In this document: piece after piece, positions 8,825 to 17,407 of the stretch
How the letters are laid out: the number at the start of each line of letters is the position of its first letter
Position numbering within the stretch: position 1 is the first letter of the stretch
From: Amycolatopsis bartoniae
GTDB taxonomy: Bacteria; Actinomycetota; Actinomycetes; Mycobacteriales; Pseudonocardiaceae
Length of the DNA stretch: 64,000 bases
Assembly (NCBI RefSeq): GCF_014191255.1
Contig: NZ_JACHWH010000001.1
Location: 1,736,001-1,800,000 of the forward strand
Direction: 5' to 3'
Notes under the pieces: model-generated
The model's database searches: none
The model's input: only the letters and a program-made list of their open reading frames with translations
Told to the model about the DNA's origin: nothing
Made by a program: the position numbers and the translations under genes

Positions 8825-9856
8825 CTATTTCCCGGTCTCGAATTCCGCCCGGACACCCAGCAACCGGACGGGACGGCCGTCCTCGAACCGCCCCAGCACC
8901 GCGAGCGCGGTGCGCTCCAGGACGTCCGCGTCGCTCGTCGGGGCGTCGAGGGTGACGCTGCGGGTCTGGGTGAAGAAGGGCGCGAAGCGCACCTTCACGG
9001 CCACACGCGCGGCCGGGCGCCCCTCCTCGACGACGTCCTCGGCGACCCGGCGGGCCAGCACGGCGACCTCGCGCGCGATCTCCGCCGGGTCGGTCAGGTT
9101 CTCCTGGTAGGTGACCTCCCTGCTGCGTGAGCGCGGCACGTACGGCGTCGCGGTGACCTCGCGGTCGCCGTGCCCCAGCGCGAGCAATCGGTACCAGGGC
9201 CCCATCGTCGGCCCGAAACGGGCGGCCAGCTCCTTCGGATCGCTCGCCGCCAGCTGCCCGACGGTCTCCGTGCCCAGCTCGGCCAGCTTCTTCGCCGTCT
9301 TGCGCCCGATCCCCCACAACGCCTCGACGGGACGGGCGTCCATCACCTCGGACCAGTTGTCCTGAGTCAGCCGGTAGATGCCGCCGGGCTTCGCGAACCC
9401 CGTCGCGATCTTCGCGCGGAGTCGGTTGTCGCCGACGCCCACGGCGCACGACAACCCGGTCCGCTCCGCGACGGCGGCACGCAGCCGCGTGGCCAGCTCC
9501 TCCGGGTCGTCCGTGCTCGCGCCGACGAACGCCTCGTCCCAGCCCAGCACCTCGACCACCACCGGGAACTCCCGCAGGACCGCCATGACCCGCTCCGACA
9601 CCTCCTCGTAAGCGGGCTTGTCGACCGGCAGGAACACCGCGTCCGGACACCGCTTGGCGGCCAACCGCAGCGGCATGCCGGACTGGATGCCGAACTCTCG
9701 CGCTTCGTAGGACGCGGTTGCCACCACCGCGCGCTGGGTCGGGTCACCCGTTCCGCCGACGACGACCGGCCGGCCACGCAGCTCCGGGTGCCGCATCACC
9801 TCGACGGCGGCGATGAACTGGTCGAGGTCGACGTGCAGGATCCAGTCCGCGGGCAC
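8825..9856 (-). CDS. dinB: Y-family DNA polymerase IV
   Basis: 343 aa, normal for DinB. The palm carries the metal-binding Asp in [12 protein letters not shown] (about 9-11) and the Asp-Glu pair in [10 protein letters not shown], where most DinBs have SIDEAYLD. The helix-hairpin-helix ([16 protein letters not shown]) and little-finger domains follow, ending [10 protein letters not shown]. No canonical C-terminal beta-clamp peptide (QLxLF) is seen. It carries out translesion synthesis. No SOS-box-like CGAAC-N4-GTTCG site is visible upstream. Confidence 0.9.
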   Translation of the reverse strand: MPADWILHVDLDQFIAAVEVMRHPELRGRPVVVGGTGDPTQRAVVATASYEAREFGIQSGMPLRLAAKRCPDAVFLPVDKPAYEEVSERVMAVLREFPVVVEVLGWDEAFVGASTDDPEELATRLRAAVAERTGLSCAVGVGDNRLRAKIATGFAKPGGIYRLTQDNWSEVMDARPVEALWGIGRKTAKKLAELGTETVGQLAASDPKELAARFGPTMGPWYRLLALGHGDREVTATPYVPRSRSREVTYQENLTDPAEIAREVAVLARRVAEDVVEEGRPAARVAVKVRFAPFFTQTRSVTLDAPTSDADVLERTALAVLGRFEDGRPVRLLGVRAEFETGK

Positions 9857-9977
9857 GGTTCGAGTATGCGGGGAAAGCTCGGTTGCCTCTGCACTTGCGC
9901 GACACGATAGGGTGACGCGGGCACAAGAACGAGCTCGAGATCTTCACCTGCACGAAGGACGAGGAAGGGCACGCTCC

Positions 9978-10718
9978 GTGACGACCGCGACCCACAGTCT
10001 CGACACCACGTCGGGATCGACCACCGTCGCCGAGCTGCTGGCCCGCAACGGTGCCCGCGCCGGCCGCGCCCCGCATCGTCGCTCCCGTGCCACCACGCCC
10101 GAAGGCTCGTTCGGCGGCACGCTGCCCGCCTTCCCGCTCCCGGCGGCTGCCGAGACGGCGACGCAGTACCACTACGACAAGACCACCGTGAGCGCGCTGC
10201 TGGAGGAGGAGCCCGCCGCGGCGGTCGCGACCGCCAAGGAGAGCCGCCCGCCCCGCACCGGTCTCAAGCTCGCCGGGCTGGCCTTCGCGGGTGCCGTGCT
10301 GGTGGGCGGCTGGGCACTGGCCCACGCGCAGACCCCGCAGACCGGCGGCACCGCCTCCGGACCGGTGCCCAGCGGCACGACGCCCGAGTCCAACGCGCTG
10401 CAGGCGTCCTCCCCGATCGGCGCGCAGGTCGTGCCGCTCGCGGCCGCCACCCCGACGACGACCGCCGAGATCCCGGCACCTCCCACCCAGGCGCGGCAGC
10501 CCGACAAGGGCAAGTTCAGCGGCACGCTGCCGAAGACGAGCAAGGCCAAGCCGAAGGCGCAGACCTCGGCCCCGGCCAAGGCTCCGGCGACCGCGTCCCA
10601 GCCGACGGTGACCATGCCGAAGATCCCCACGCCGGACCAGTGGCCGTTCAACCCCGGCGGCTACGGCCCGGGCGGGGGCTGGAACGGCGGCCACGGCGCC
10701 GGGCACCACCACCGCTGA
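9978..10718 (+). CDS. Single-pass membrane protein with Pro-rich extracellular tail, unknown function
   Basis: 246 aa from GTG 9978, with GAGGAAGGG 8 bases upstream. Residues 1 to about 90 are hydrophilic and cytoplasmic. One membrane helix (LAGLAFAGAVLVGGWALAHA, about 100-119) is followed by a Thr/Pro/Ala/Lys-rich region and a Gly- and His-rich C-terminus (GGYGPGGGW ... HHHR). This resembles other actinobacterial hypothetical proteins of low complexity. I do not recognise a domain. It is divergent from dinB. Confidence 0.65.
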   Translation: MTTATHSLDTTSGSTTVAELLARNGARAGRAPHRRSRATTPEGSFGGTLPAFPLPAAAETATQYHYDKTTVSALLEEEPAAAVATAKESRPPRTGLKLAGLAFAGAVLVGGWALAHAQTPQTGGTASGPVPSGTTPESNALQASSPIGAQVVPLAAATPTTTAEIPAPPTQARQPDKGKFSGTLPKTSKAKPKAQTSAPAKAPATASQPTVTMPKIPTPDQWPFNPGGYGPGGGWNGGHGAGHHHR

Positions 10719-10727
10719 TTCTTCCTG

Positions 10728-10743
10728 GTGATCGGCGGATCAC
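10728..10743. terminator. Small convergent hairpin
   Basis: GTGATC / GATCAC arms with a GGCG loop between two convergent genes. It is short and has no T run, so it is a weak terminator candidate. Confidence 0.3.
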
Positions 10744-11465
10744 TCCGTCACGGGCAGGCACTCGGCGAGCAGGTCGACGACATCGCGCCAGGCTCGCTGG
10801 GCGTGCCGTGGGTGGTACCCGACGCCGGGGACCGTGGGATGGTCGACCGGCGGGTGGTGGAAGGCGTGCAAGGCGCCGCCATAGACCACGAGGCGCCAGT
10901 CGACGCCCGCAGCCTGCATCTCAGCGGTGAACGCGTCCCGCTGCGATGGAGGCATGATCGGGTCTTCCGACCCGACCCCGGCCCACACCGGGCAGCGAAT
11001 GCGCGCCGCCTCGCCCGGTCGGCCCGTGGTCAGTGCGTTGACCGTCCCGATCACGCGCAGGCTGACGCCGTCGCGCCCGAGTTCCAGCCCGACGGCGCCC
11101 CCGGTGCCGTAGCCGACGGCGGCGATCCGGTCGGGGTCGGTCCGCGGTTCAGCGCACAACACGTCGAGCGCCGCATGGCCGATGCCCCGCATCCGGTCGG
11201 GATCAGCGAGCAGCGGCAGGCAACGGGCCAGCATCTCCTCGGGGTCGCCCAGATAGCGCCCGCCGTGAAGGTCGAAGGCCAGCGCTACGTATCCCAGCTC
11301 GGCGAGAGCATCGGCCCGGCGGCGCTCGACGTCGCTGAGCCCCATGCCCTCCGGTCCGAGCAGCACCGCGGGCCGGCGGCCGGCACCGGCCGGGAGCGCG
11401 AGGTGCCCGATCATCGTCAAACCGTCGGCCGGATACTCGACCGTACGCGTCGTAATCGTCGTCAC
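10740..11465 (-). CDS. Dienelactone hydrolase-like protein lacking the nucleophilic Cys
   Basis: 241 aa from GTG 11465 (open frame continues upstream but has no better start). Alpha/beta-hydrolase fold of the DLH family: LGPEGMGLSD near the N-terminus, the nucleophile elbow VGYGTGGAV, Asp in GSEDPIMP and His in GALHAFHHP. In DLH proteins the elbow is GYCxGG; here the Cys position (about residue 120) is Gly, read directly from GGC. Asp and His are kept. Either another residue serves or the protein is not a DLH hydrolase. It is divergent from the ferredoxin reductase gene with LacI-type palindromes between. Confidence 0.75.
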   Translation of the reverse strand: MTTITTRTVEYPADGLTMIGHLALPAGAGRRPAVLLGPEGMGLSDVERRRADALAELGYVALAFDLHGGRYLGDPEEMLARCLPLLADPDRMRGIGHAALDVLCAEPRTDPDRIAAVGYGTGGAVGLELGRDGVSLRVIGTVNALTTGRPGEAARIRCPVWAGVGSEDPIMPPSQRDAFTAEMQAAGVDWRLVVYGGALHAFHHPPVDHPTVPGVGYHPRHAQRAWRDVVDLLAECLPVTE

Positions 11466-11565
11466 GAGACTGGACCGTAGTGATCGTCGAGTCCGGTCGG
11501 CCCGGTGTTCGCCGCCGGCGGAACAGCGCGGGTGATTTACGGAGCCGACCGCTGAGCGTGCCGTT

Positions 11566-11591
11566 GAAAGCGCTTCCCGAAAGCGCTTTCC
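11566..11591. promoter_or_regulatory. Tandem LacI-family operator-like palindromes
   Basis: GAAAGCGCTTCC (11566-11577) and GAAAGCGCTTTCC (11579-11591) are two copies of an AAAGCGCTTT palindrome with centres 13 bases apart. The core matches the CG-centred operators typical of LacI/GalR regulators. They sit in the 166-base gap between the divergent DLH-like and ferredoxin-reductase genes, 41 bases before the latter. No LacI-family gene lies in the window. Confidence 0.6.
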
Positions 11592-11631
11592 GTTGTGGTT
11601 CCTGATCTTCTTCCCCGGGTAGCCGACCCGC

Positions 11632-12798
11632 ATGACGGGAAACGACCGGTTCGTCCTCGTCGGCGGCGGGCCCGCTGCCTACGCTGCCGCACGCGCTTAC
11701 CGGGACGCGGGCGGCGACGCCGACGTCCTGCTGCTGTCGGCGGACATCGAGCCGCCGTACGAGCGGCCCCCGTTGTCGAAGGAGTTCCTGCGCGGTGAAG
11801 CCGGGGAGGACGACCTTCCCTTGGCACCGGCGGGTTTCTACCGCGAACACCGGATCGACGTGGAGCTCGGCGACCCCGTCGTCACCCTCGATCCCGGGGA
11901 GCGCACCGTCACCACCGCCGCCGGCCGCACCGTCGGCTACAGCCACTGCCTGCTCGCGACGGGGGCGGAACCGGTGCGCCCGCCGATCCCCGGCGCCGAC
12001 CACCCCGCCATCCGGACGCTGCGATCGGCGTCGAGCGGGCGGGAACTGCGGGAGGCGGCGAAGAACGCGCGCAGCGTGGTGGTCGCGGGCGCCGGGTTCA
12101 TCGGTTGCGAGGCCGCGATTTCCCTGTCACGCCTGGGTGTCCAGGTGACCGTCCTGTGTCCCGAGGAGGAGCCGCAGCAACGGCGGCTCGGCTCGGTCGC
12201 CGGACGGAAGCTGCACCGCTGGCTCCGGTGCGAGGGCGTGAGCGTCCTAACGGACACCCGGTTGCTCGGCGTCGACGACGGCTACCGGATCCGCACCGAA
12301 CTCGTGCCGCTGCTGGACACCGATCTCGTCCTGCTCGCCACGGGCATCCGGCCGCGCGGCGAACTGGCGGAACGCGCGGGGATCAGCACCTCGCAGGGCC
12401 GCGTGTGCGTGGACGAGCACATGCGCAGCAGCGAGCCCGGGGTGCTCGCCGCGGGTGACGTCGCACTCGCTTTCCACGCGTCGGCGCGGCGCCCGCTGGT
12501 CGTCGAGCACTGGGACGACGCGCTGACCATGGGCGCGATCGCGGGCCGCACCGCCGCGGGTGCCGAGGCTTCCTGGACGGCACCGCCCGGGTTCCGGTCG
12601 GTGCTCGGGGACCGGTACCTCAAGTACGCCGCGTGGGGCGACGGGTTCGACGAGGCCGAGCTCGTCCAGCACGACGACGAGGCGTTCACCGTCTGGTACA
12701 CCCGCGACGGCGTGGTGGTCGGGGTGCTCACGCACGACGCCGACGCCGACCACGAGCGCGGGGTGGCACTGGTCGAGGCCGGACGGCCGCGCCACTGA
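11632..12798 (+). CDS. FAD-dependent ferredoxin/rubredoxin reductase (AIF/CamA type)
   Basis: 388 aa. FAD-binding GGGPAAYAAA lies at about 9-18, the DxxPPYERPPLSKEFL signature of oxygenase-coupled reductases at about 40-55, the NAD(P)-binding GAGFIGCE at about 152-159, and the second FAD motif LAAGDVA at about 275. A C-terminal reductase dimerisation domain follows. It would pass electrons from NAD(P)H to a ferredoxin, typically for a cytochrome P450 or Rieske oxygenase, but neither partner is encoded nearby. Confidence 0.86.
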   Translation: MTGNDRFVLVGGGPAAYAAARAYRDAGGDADVLLLSADIEPPYERPPLSKEFLRGEAGEDDLPLAPAGFYREHRIDVELGDPVVTLDPGERTVTTAAGRTVGYSHCLLATGAEPVRPPIPGADHPAIRTLRSASSGRELREAAKNARSVVVAGAGFIGCEAAISLSRLGVQVTVLCPEEEPQQRRLGSVAGRKLHRWLRCEGVSVLTDTRLLGVDDGYRIRTELVPLLDTDLVLLATGIRPRGELAERAGISTSQGRVCVDEHMRSSEPGVLAAGDVALAFHASARRPLVVEHWDDALTMGAIAGRTAAGAEASWTAPPGFRSVLGDRYLKYAAWGDGFDEAELVQHDDEAFTVWYTRDGVVVGVLTHDADADHERGVALVEAGRPRH

Positions 12799-12807
12799 CA
12801 CAGCGGA

Positions 12808-12841
12808 AGGGCGGCTCCGGAGCGTCGCCCGGAGCCGCCCT
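12808..12841 (+). terminator. Strong hairpin after the ferredoxin reductase gene
   Basis: Thirteen-base perfect arms AGGGCGGCTCCGG / CCGGAGCCGCCCT with an 8-base loop, starting 9 bases after the stop. It also lies just downstream of the convergent secreted-protein gene, so it may serve both. Confidence 0.8.
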
Positions 12842-12867
12842 ACCTGCGGCCTGGTCCATCTACTCGA

Positions 12868-13281
12868 TCAGAGCAGGTGGATCGAACCGACGTCCAGCAG
12901 GCCACCGTCGTCGTTGTCGTTCCAGTCGCTGTGGTGGTTCCAGTGGTGGTGACCGTAGTTGTAGTCGCAGTCGTCGTTGTCGTAAGAGACCCAACCGTGG
13001 TGGTTGTCCCCGTCGTACGAGTACGAGTGGGTGCTCTCGGAGCTCGCGCCGTCCGGCCCGGCGGCGGTCGCGCCGTGGTGGTAGGCGCTCGCGTCGTCCG
13101 TCGCCCAGGAGGTGGTGCCGTCGGTGCTGGCGCCACCGGAGCCAGCGGAGGTGCTGCTGCTCGTGTAGTACGAGGCACCGGCGTTGTCGTTCGGGGTGTC
13201 GGCCGAAGCGATACCGGCGGCGCCCACCATGAGGGGCAGAGCGATGGCACTGGCCACCAGCGCGCGGCGGATGATGCGCAT
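12868..13281 (-). CDS. Small secreted His/Asp/Ser/Tyr-rich protein
   Basis: 137 aa from ATG 13281, preceded by AAAGGA at good spacing. A clear Sec signal peptide ends in GIASA-D (about 26). The mature part is extremely polar: Ser/Gly/Thr first, then a run rich in His, Asp, Asn, Trp and Tyr (SYSYDGDNHHGW, YNYGHHHWNHH, DWNDNDDGG). There is one Cys. This composition suggests metal binding or an adhesive wall role, but no family is recognised. Confidence 0.7.
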   Translation of the reverse strand: MRIIRRALVASAIALPLMVGAAGIASADTPNDNAGASYYTSSSTSAGSGGASTDGTTSWATDDASAYHHGATAAGPDGASSESTHSYSYDGDNHHGWVSYDNDDCDYNYGHHHWNHHSDWNDNDDGGLLDVGSIHLL

Positions 13282-13486
13282 GAGATGATTCCTTTCTCTG
13301 TCGGCAGACAGGGACAGGGCTCGCTCTCTCCGTTGTTCGCCCTTCGCGTGAGAGCGGGTCCTGCTTTTGTCCGGTCGGACTCTTTCGTCCGGCACCAACA
13401 GCGTTACCCGTGCGCAGGCCGCCGATACATCCTCGATCGTGTGAAGTAACCGTTTGCCCAGGAAAACGGCACTATGTGAAAGATAC

Positions 13487-13984
13487 TCAGGCGTGCAGCG
13501 GGATCTGCTGGCCCGCAGGAACCCCGTAAGCGGCGCAAATCTTGTTCAGCTCGCTCTGGTAGTACACGACTCCCACGCCGAACACGAGCATGAGCAGCAT
13601 CCCGCCGACGGCCGAACAGGTCTCGGGCAGCCCGGCGGCGCGCTGCGCGTTCCGGATGCGGTTGCCGGTGTTGTAGTAGCTGACCAGCGGCGCGATGAGG
13701 GTCCAGCTGAGGAACAACAGGACCAGCACGGGACCCGCGACCGGCACCGCGCGGCGCCGGTCGAACTCGGCCATCTCCTTGTGGATCTTGTAGTACCAGA
13801 CCAGGCTGTAGATCCCGAGCGTCAGCAGCGGCCACAACAGCCACACGAGAACCGGGTTGCGCTCCTTCATGGACAGTCCCGTCGCGACCGGCTGCCCCGT
13901 GGCGACCGGGGCGGCCGGTGTCCACGCGGGAGGCTGCGGCGACACCGGAACCGGGGTCTGCTGGTAGGGATTGGGCTGCGTCAT
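13487..13984 (-). CDS. DUF4234 membrane protein
   Basis: 165 aa from ATG 13984. An N-terminal Pro/Gln-rich cytoplasmic segment (about 1-40) is followed by three hydrophobic segments: VLVWLLWPLLTLGIYSLVWYY, VLVLLFLSWTLIAPLVSYY, and VGGMLLMLVFGVGVVYYQ. The KIHKEMAEFD and YNTGNRIRNAQRAAGLP motifs between them are typical of DUF4234. Function is unknown. The 205-base gap to the secreted-protein gene holds that gene's leader and promoter region; I see no clear -35/-10 pair in it. Confidence 0.75.
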   Translation of the reverse strand: MTQPNPYQQTPVPVSPQPPAWTPAAPVATGQPVATGLSMKERNPVLVWLLWPLLTLGIYSLVWYYKIHKEMAEFDRRRAVPVAGPVLVLLFLSWTLIAPLVSYYNTGNRIRNAQRAAGLPETCSAVGGMLLMLVFGVGVVYYQSELNKICAAYGVPAGQQIPLHA

Positions 13985-14094
13985 CGGTGGGAAGTCCTTC
14001 CTGACAAGTCCTGAATGGCCACGCCCCCGCCGGGCCTGAGTGCGCCTGTAGTTCGACGCCGCGGCGGGGTTCGTTACGGCCGGACCGATCAGGG

Positions 14095-14550
14095 TTACCG
14101 CTTCGCAACCAATGGCTTGCGCATCTCCTCGCCGCCGGTGGGCACGAAGCCGTGCCGGCGGTACAGCGCGATCGCGCGCTCGTTGCCGGGCAGGACGTCC
14201 AGCCGCAGCTCCGGTGCGCCCTGCCGCACGGCCCACTCCTCGATGGCCGTCAGCAGCAGGTCCGCGACGCCTTTTCCGCGCGCCCGCGGGCTGACCCACA
14301 CCGACCGCACCTCGGCGACGCCATCCGGATACCGAATCCCGCTCGCCAGGCCGACGACCACACCGTCGTCCCTGGCGAGGAGGTTCAGCGCGTCCGGCAT
14401 CGCGAGCCTTTCGCGCCAGCGTTGTTCGGCGCCCCGGTTCCAGTCGTCGACGGTGGTCCGGAACGCGTGCGGCGCGTCCGTGAGCGCGGCCAAGCGGACG
14501 TCACGCCAGTCGGGCCAGTCCTCAGGCGTCGCCTCCTGGAGGGTCAGCAA
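14095..14550 (-). CDS. GNAT family N-acetyltransferase
   Basis: 151 aa from TTG 14550, chosen because GGAG lies 6 bases upstream and the start overlaps the stop of the preceding gene by 7 bases. The GNAT acetyl-CoA loop is visible as VSPRARGKGVADLLL (Q/RxxGxG/A), followed by NERAIALYRRHGF, the motif B helix near the C-terminus. It acetylates an unknown amine. It is the third gene of the msrA-MEKHLA-GNAT unit. Confidence 0.82.
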   Translation of the reverse strand: MLTLQEATPEDWPDWRDVRLAALTDAPHAFRTTVDDWNRGAEQRWRERLAMPDALNLLARDDGVVVGLASGIRYPDGVAEVRSVWVSPRARGKGVADLLLTAIEEWAVRQGAPELRLDVLPGNERAIALYRRHGFVPTGGEEMRKPLVAKR

Positions 14551-14987
14551 TGGTCGCTCCAACGCGGCACCCGCGCGGCCTGGCCACGCAGCGCGCCGTC
14601 CGCGTCGACGAGGTTCCACACCGTCGCGTCCTCGAGCCAGAACCGCCTGCCCGACTTGGCGATGCGCAGGCCCCGGTAGCTTTCGACGAAGCCCTGCCGC
14701 CGCACGCCCGCCATCAGCCGGTCGCGCTCGTCCCGGTCCGGCGCCTCCGCCGAGAGCCGGGACGGCAGGCCGACGAACTCGTCCCAGCTGTACTCGAAGC
14801 AGCGCTGGGCCATCCGGTTGGCATAGACGAACAGCGGGTCGTCCGAGGTGTCGTGAGCGAGCAGCACGAACGGGGCGTCCTCGTAGAGCCATCGCGCGTC
14901 CGGCGAGCCGCCGGGCAGCAACGGCCGCCCGACGACGCGTTCGTGGCTGCTGTTCAGCAGCTGCGCGAAGTCCTCGTCGCGCTTCAC
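14544..14987 (-). CDS. MEKHLA/PAS-like domain protein
   Basis: 147 aa. A single domain (LYEDAPFVLLAHDTSDDPLFVYANRMAQRCFEYSW-type region, then LPSRLSAE, RRQGF, GLRIAKSGRRFWLEDATVWNL) matches MEKHLA, a PAS-like sensor fold found in plants and bacteria. No output domain is attached, so it is a stand-alone sensor or small-molecule binding protein. Its ATG overlaps the msrA stop (ATGA), and its own stop overlaps the GNAT start, so all three are probably co-translated. The link to MsrA suggests a redox or light role, by inference only. Confidence 0.75.
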   Translation of the reverse strand: MKRDEDFAQLLNSSHERVVGRPLLPGGSPDARWLYEDAPFVLLAHDTSDDPLFVYANRMAQRCFEYSWDEFVGLPSRLSAEAPDRDERDRLMAGVRRQGFVESYRGLRIAKSGRRFWLEDATVWNLVDADGALRGQAARVPRWSDHC

Positions 14988-15505
14988 CCGATGTACTGGG
15001 CGAAGGACTTACGCACCTTGTTGACCTTCGGCAACGCCACCGCGAGGCAGTAGCCCTGGCCGGGGTTCTTGGCGAAGAAGTCCTGGTGGTACTCCTCGGC
15101 GCGGTAGAACTCGCCGAGCGGCTCCAGCGTCGTGACGATCTCGCCCTCCCACCACTCGCTCGCGCGCTTGATGGCGGCCTCGAACTCGGCGCGCTGCGCG
15201 TCGTCGGCGTAGAACATCGCCGAGCGGTACTGCGTGCCGACGTCCGCGCCCTGGCGGTTCAGCTGGCGCGGGTCGTGCAGGGTGAAGAAGACGTCGAGGA
15301 TGACCTCCGCGGGGATGACCTCGGGGTCGAACGTGACGGCGACCGCCTCGGCGTGCCCCGTGCGACCGGTGCACACCAGCTCGTACGAGGGCCCGGCGAC
15401 GTCGCCACCCGTGTAGCCGGACACGACGTCCTGCACGCCACGCAGCGTGCGGTAGACCGCGTCCAGGCACCAGAAGCACCCGCCCGCGAGCACGAAAGTC
15501 CGCAT
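14984..15505 (-). CDS. msrA: Peptide methionine-(S)-S-oxide reductase
   Basis: 173 aa from ATG 15505, with AGGAG upstream. The catalytic motif GGCFWC sits at residues 8-13 with the nucleophilic Cys at 10. TGHAEAV, FFTLHDPRQLNRQG and GTQYRSAMFY are conserved MsrA blocks. It reduces the S-epimer of methionine sulfoxide in proteins using thioredoxin. It is first in an operon with the MEKHLA and GNAT genes. Confidence 0.95.
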   Translation of the reverse strand: MRTFVLAGGCFWCLDAVYRTLRGVQDVVSGYTGGDVAGPSYELVCTGRTGHAEAVAVTFDPEVIPAEVILDVFFTLHDPRQLNRQGADVGTQYRSAMFYADDAQRAEFEAAIKRASEWWEGEIVTTLEPLGEFYRAEEYHQDFFAKNPGQGYCLAVALPKVNKVRKSFAQYIG

Positions 15506-15793
15506 GTCACCTCTCCTTGTCAAGGGAAGTCCCAGGGTATCCCGGCTCCGGCGCGGTGGTCGCGCCCCGACGGTGATCCGTAACGCAGGTTCCGCCCTGC
15601 GCGAACCCCGTTTGACAGCCCTCCGGGCACCGGGTCATCCTGTGCGCAGGCGTCGGTCCGCCGCCCAACCTCCTTCGGCCCTCCCCGGCAGGGCCGCCCG
15701 GTGGAGGCAAAGGGGATCCAGTCCCCGGATCGCTTGTCATCCGCCTGCACGTGCTCCTCGCCGGGGGTCGAGTGGCGTGCTGCCGAGGGCCCG
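15506..15793. other. Intergenic region between divergent genes
   Basis: 288 bases with no convincing gene. A consensus TTGACA hexamer lies at 15612-15617 on the plus strand, but the best downstream hexamer (CATCCT at 18-base spacing) is weak. It could be the promoter of the gene at 15794 with a long leader. Confidence 0.3.
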
Positions 15794-16351
15794 ATGACAG
15801 CGAACAAGCACTTCAAGCGCCGCGTCCGCGAGCGCGCCCGCCGCACCGGCGAGTCCTACACCGCTGCCCTCGCCGCCCTCCGGCGTGAACTCGCCAGGAG
15901 ACAGATCATGCAGTGGCAGCGCATCGAGAAACCTGATTTCGGTTACGCCGTGCGGATTCCGCAGGGCTGGGACGAACGCCCGCCGAACCTGAAGAACAGC
16001 CCGTGGGAGACCGCGCGCTTCGGCGACCGGACCGACCGCAGGCACTCCGCCATCGTGTTCCGGCAACCCGTCCGGCCCGCCGACAGCGCGCTGGAACTCG
16101 CCGAACGCGCGCGGTCTTCGCTGGAGCACAACGGCTTCACCGACTTCGACCTCGCCGAGGCCGAGGTGGGCGGCGCTCCCGGCGCCGTGCTGCGGTGCGC
16201 GAAGCACGACGCGGGCCGCAGCTGGCACGTCATCGAGTACCTGCGCCTCGACGGAGAGGTCGTCTTCTGCCTCGGCTGCGGCACCTCCCAGCCCGCCGAG
16301 GACGACGAGCTGTTCACGGCGATGGCCGACGGCTTCGAGCTACTCGGTTAG
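15794..16351 (+). CDS. Hypothetical protein with basic N-terminal helix segment
   Basis: 185 aa from ATG 15794. The first 38 residues (KRRVRERARRTGESYTAALAALRRE) form a basic helical segment like short ribbon-helix-helix-like pieces seen in actinobacterial proteins. The rest (from about 39) is a PsbP/DUF1795-like domain (FGYAVRIPQGWDERP, SALELAERARSSLE, LGCGTSQPAEDDELF). An alternative ATG at 15908 has a better ribosome site (AGGAG, 7 bases), so two products or a shorter protein are possible. Function is unknown. Confidence 0.6.
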   Translation: MTANKHFKRRVRERARRTGESYTAALAALRRELARRQIMQWQRIEKPDFGYAVRIPQGWDERPPNLKNSPWETARFGDRTDRRHSAIVFRQPVRPADSALELAERARSSLEHNGFTDFDLAEAEVGGAPGAVLRCAKHDAGRSWHVIEYLRLDGEVVFCLGCGTSQPAEDDELFTAMADGFELLG

Positions 16352-16375
16352 CGCGAGGTCCGGGAGACTGGGCGG

Positions 16376-17338
16376 ATGAGATATCCGCCGATCGAACCGT
16401 ACGACTCCGGGATGCTCGACGTCGGCGACGGGCATTCGCTGTACTGGGAAACCTGCGGCAACGCCGATGGCAAACCGGCGCTGGTGCTGCACGGCGGCCC
16501 GGGTTCGGGGTGTTCTGCGCGCCAGCGCGGGCTCTTCGATCCCGGGCGCTACCGGATCGTGCTGTTCGATCAGCGCAACGCGGGACGCAGCGTCCCGTCA
16601 GCGGCGGCGCCTTTCGTGGACCTGTCGGCCAACACGACGCAGCACCTGATCGCCGACATCGAGCGGTTGCGCGTCCACCTCGGTGTCCCTGAGTGGCTCG
16701 TGTGGGGTGGCTCGTGGGGAGTCACGCTGGCGCTGGCCTACGCGCAGGCGCATCCGGAGCGGGTGACCGAACTCGTCCTGGCCGCCGTGACCAGCGGAGA
16801 CCGTCGGGAGACGGACTGGATCACGCGCGACATGGGACGCGTGTTCCCGCGCGAGTGGGAGCGGTTCCGCGCGCTGGTCCCCGACGACGACGACCTGGCG
16901 GCGGGCTACAGCCGCCTGCTGCACGACCCCGATCCGGAGGTACGCGCCGAGGCGGCGCGGTCCTGGTGCGACTGGGAGGACACGCACATCTCCCTCGCGC
17001 CCGGTGCCGCGCCGTACCTGTCGGTCGCGGATCCGGCGTTCCAGCTCGCCTTCGCGCGGATCGTGACGCACTACTGGTCGCAGGGCTGCTTCCTGGAGGA
17101 GGGCCAGCTGCTCCGCGACATCGGGCGGCTGGCGGGCATTCCGGGCGTGCTCATCCACGGCCGCTACGACGTCAGCGGGCCGCTCGACACCGCTTGGGCG
17201 TTGCACAAGGCCTGGCCCGGCAGCGAACTGGTCGTCCTGGACGACGCCGGGCACGGCGGAACCTCCATGACGGAGGCGATCGTCGAGGCGACGGACCGGT
17301 TCGCCCGCCCCACGCACAATCGGTTTGCCAATCAATGA
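16376..17338 (+). CDS. pip: Prolyl aminopeptidase
   Basis: 320 aa, peptidase S33. The oxyanion HGGPGSG (about 40-46), DQRNAGRS, nucleophile elbow GGSWG (Ser about 113), Asp in GRYDVSGP and His in DAGHGG form the standard catalytic set. It removes N-terminal proline from peptides in the cytoplasm. The gene starts 24 bases after the previous stop. Nothing nearby indicates a special role. Confidence 0.93.
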   Translation: MRYPPIEPYDSGMLDVGDGHSLYWETCGNADGKPALVLHGGPGSGCSARQRGLFDPGRYRIVLFDQRNAGRSVPSAAAPFVDLSANTTQHLIADIERLRVHLGVPEWLVWGGSWGVTLALAYAQAHPERVTELVLAAVTSGDRRETDWITRDMGRVFPREWERFRALVPDDDDLAAGYSRLLHDPDPEVRAEAARSWCDWEDTHISLAPGAAPYLSVADPAFQLAFARIVTHYWSQGCFLEEGQLLRDIGRLAGIPGVLIHGRYDVSGPLDTAWALHKAWPGSELVVLDDAGHGGTSMTEAIVEATDRFARPTHNRFANQ

Positions 17339-17407
17339 AATGCCCGCTGCGCCCGTGAACGTGCTCCGGCATCGTGTCCGCCACCAGAGCGTGAAAGGTG
17401 CATCACG

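Noticed and set aside
13487..14299. Longer version of the DUF4234 protein
   Set aside because: The upstream extension runs into the GNAT gene and has low-complexity antisense character; the ATG at 13984 gives the normal family N-terminus.
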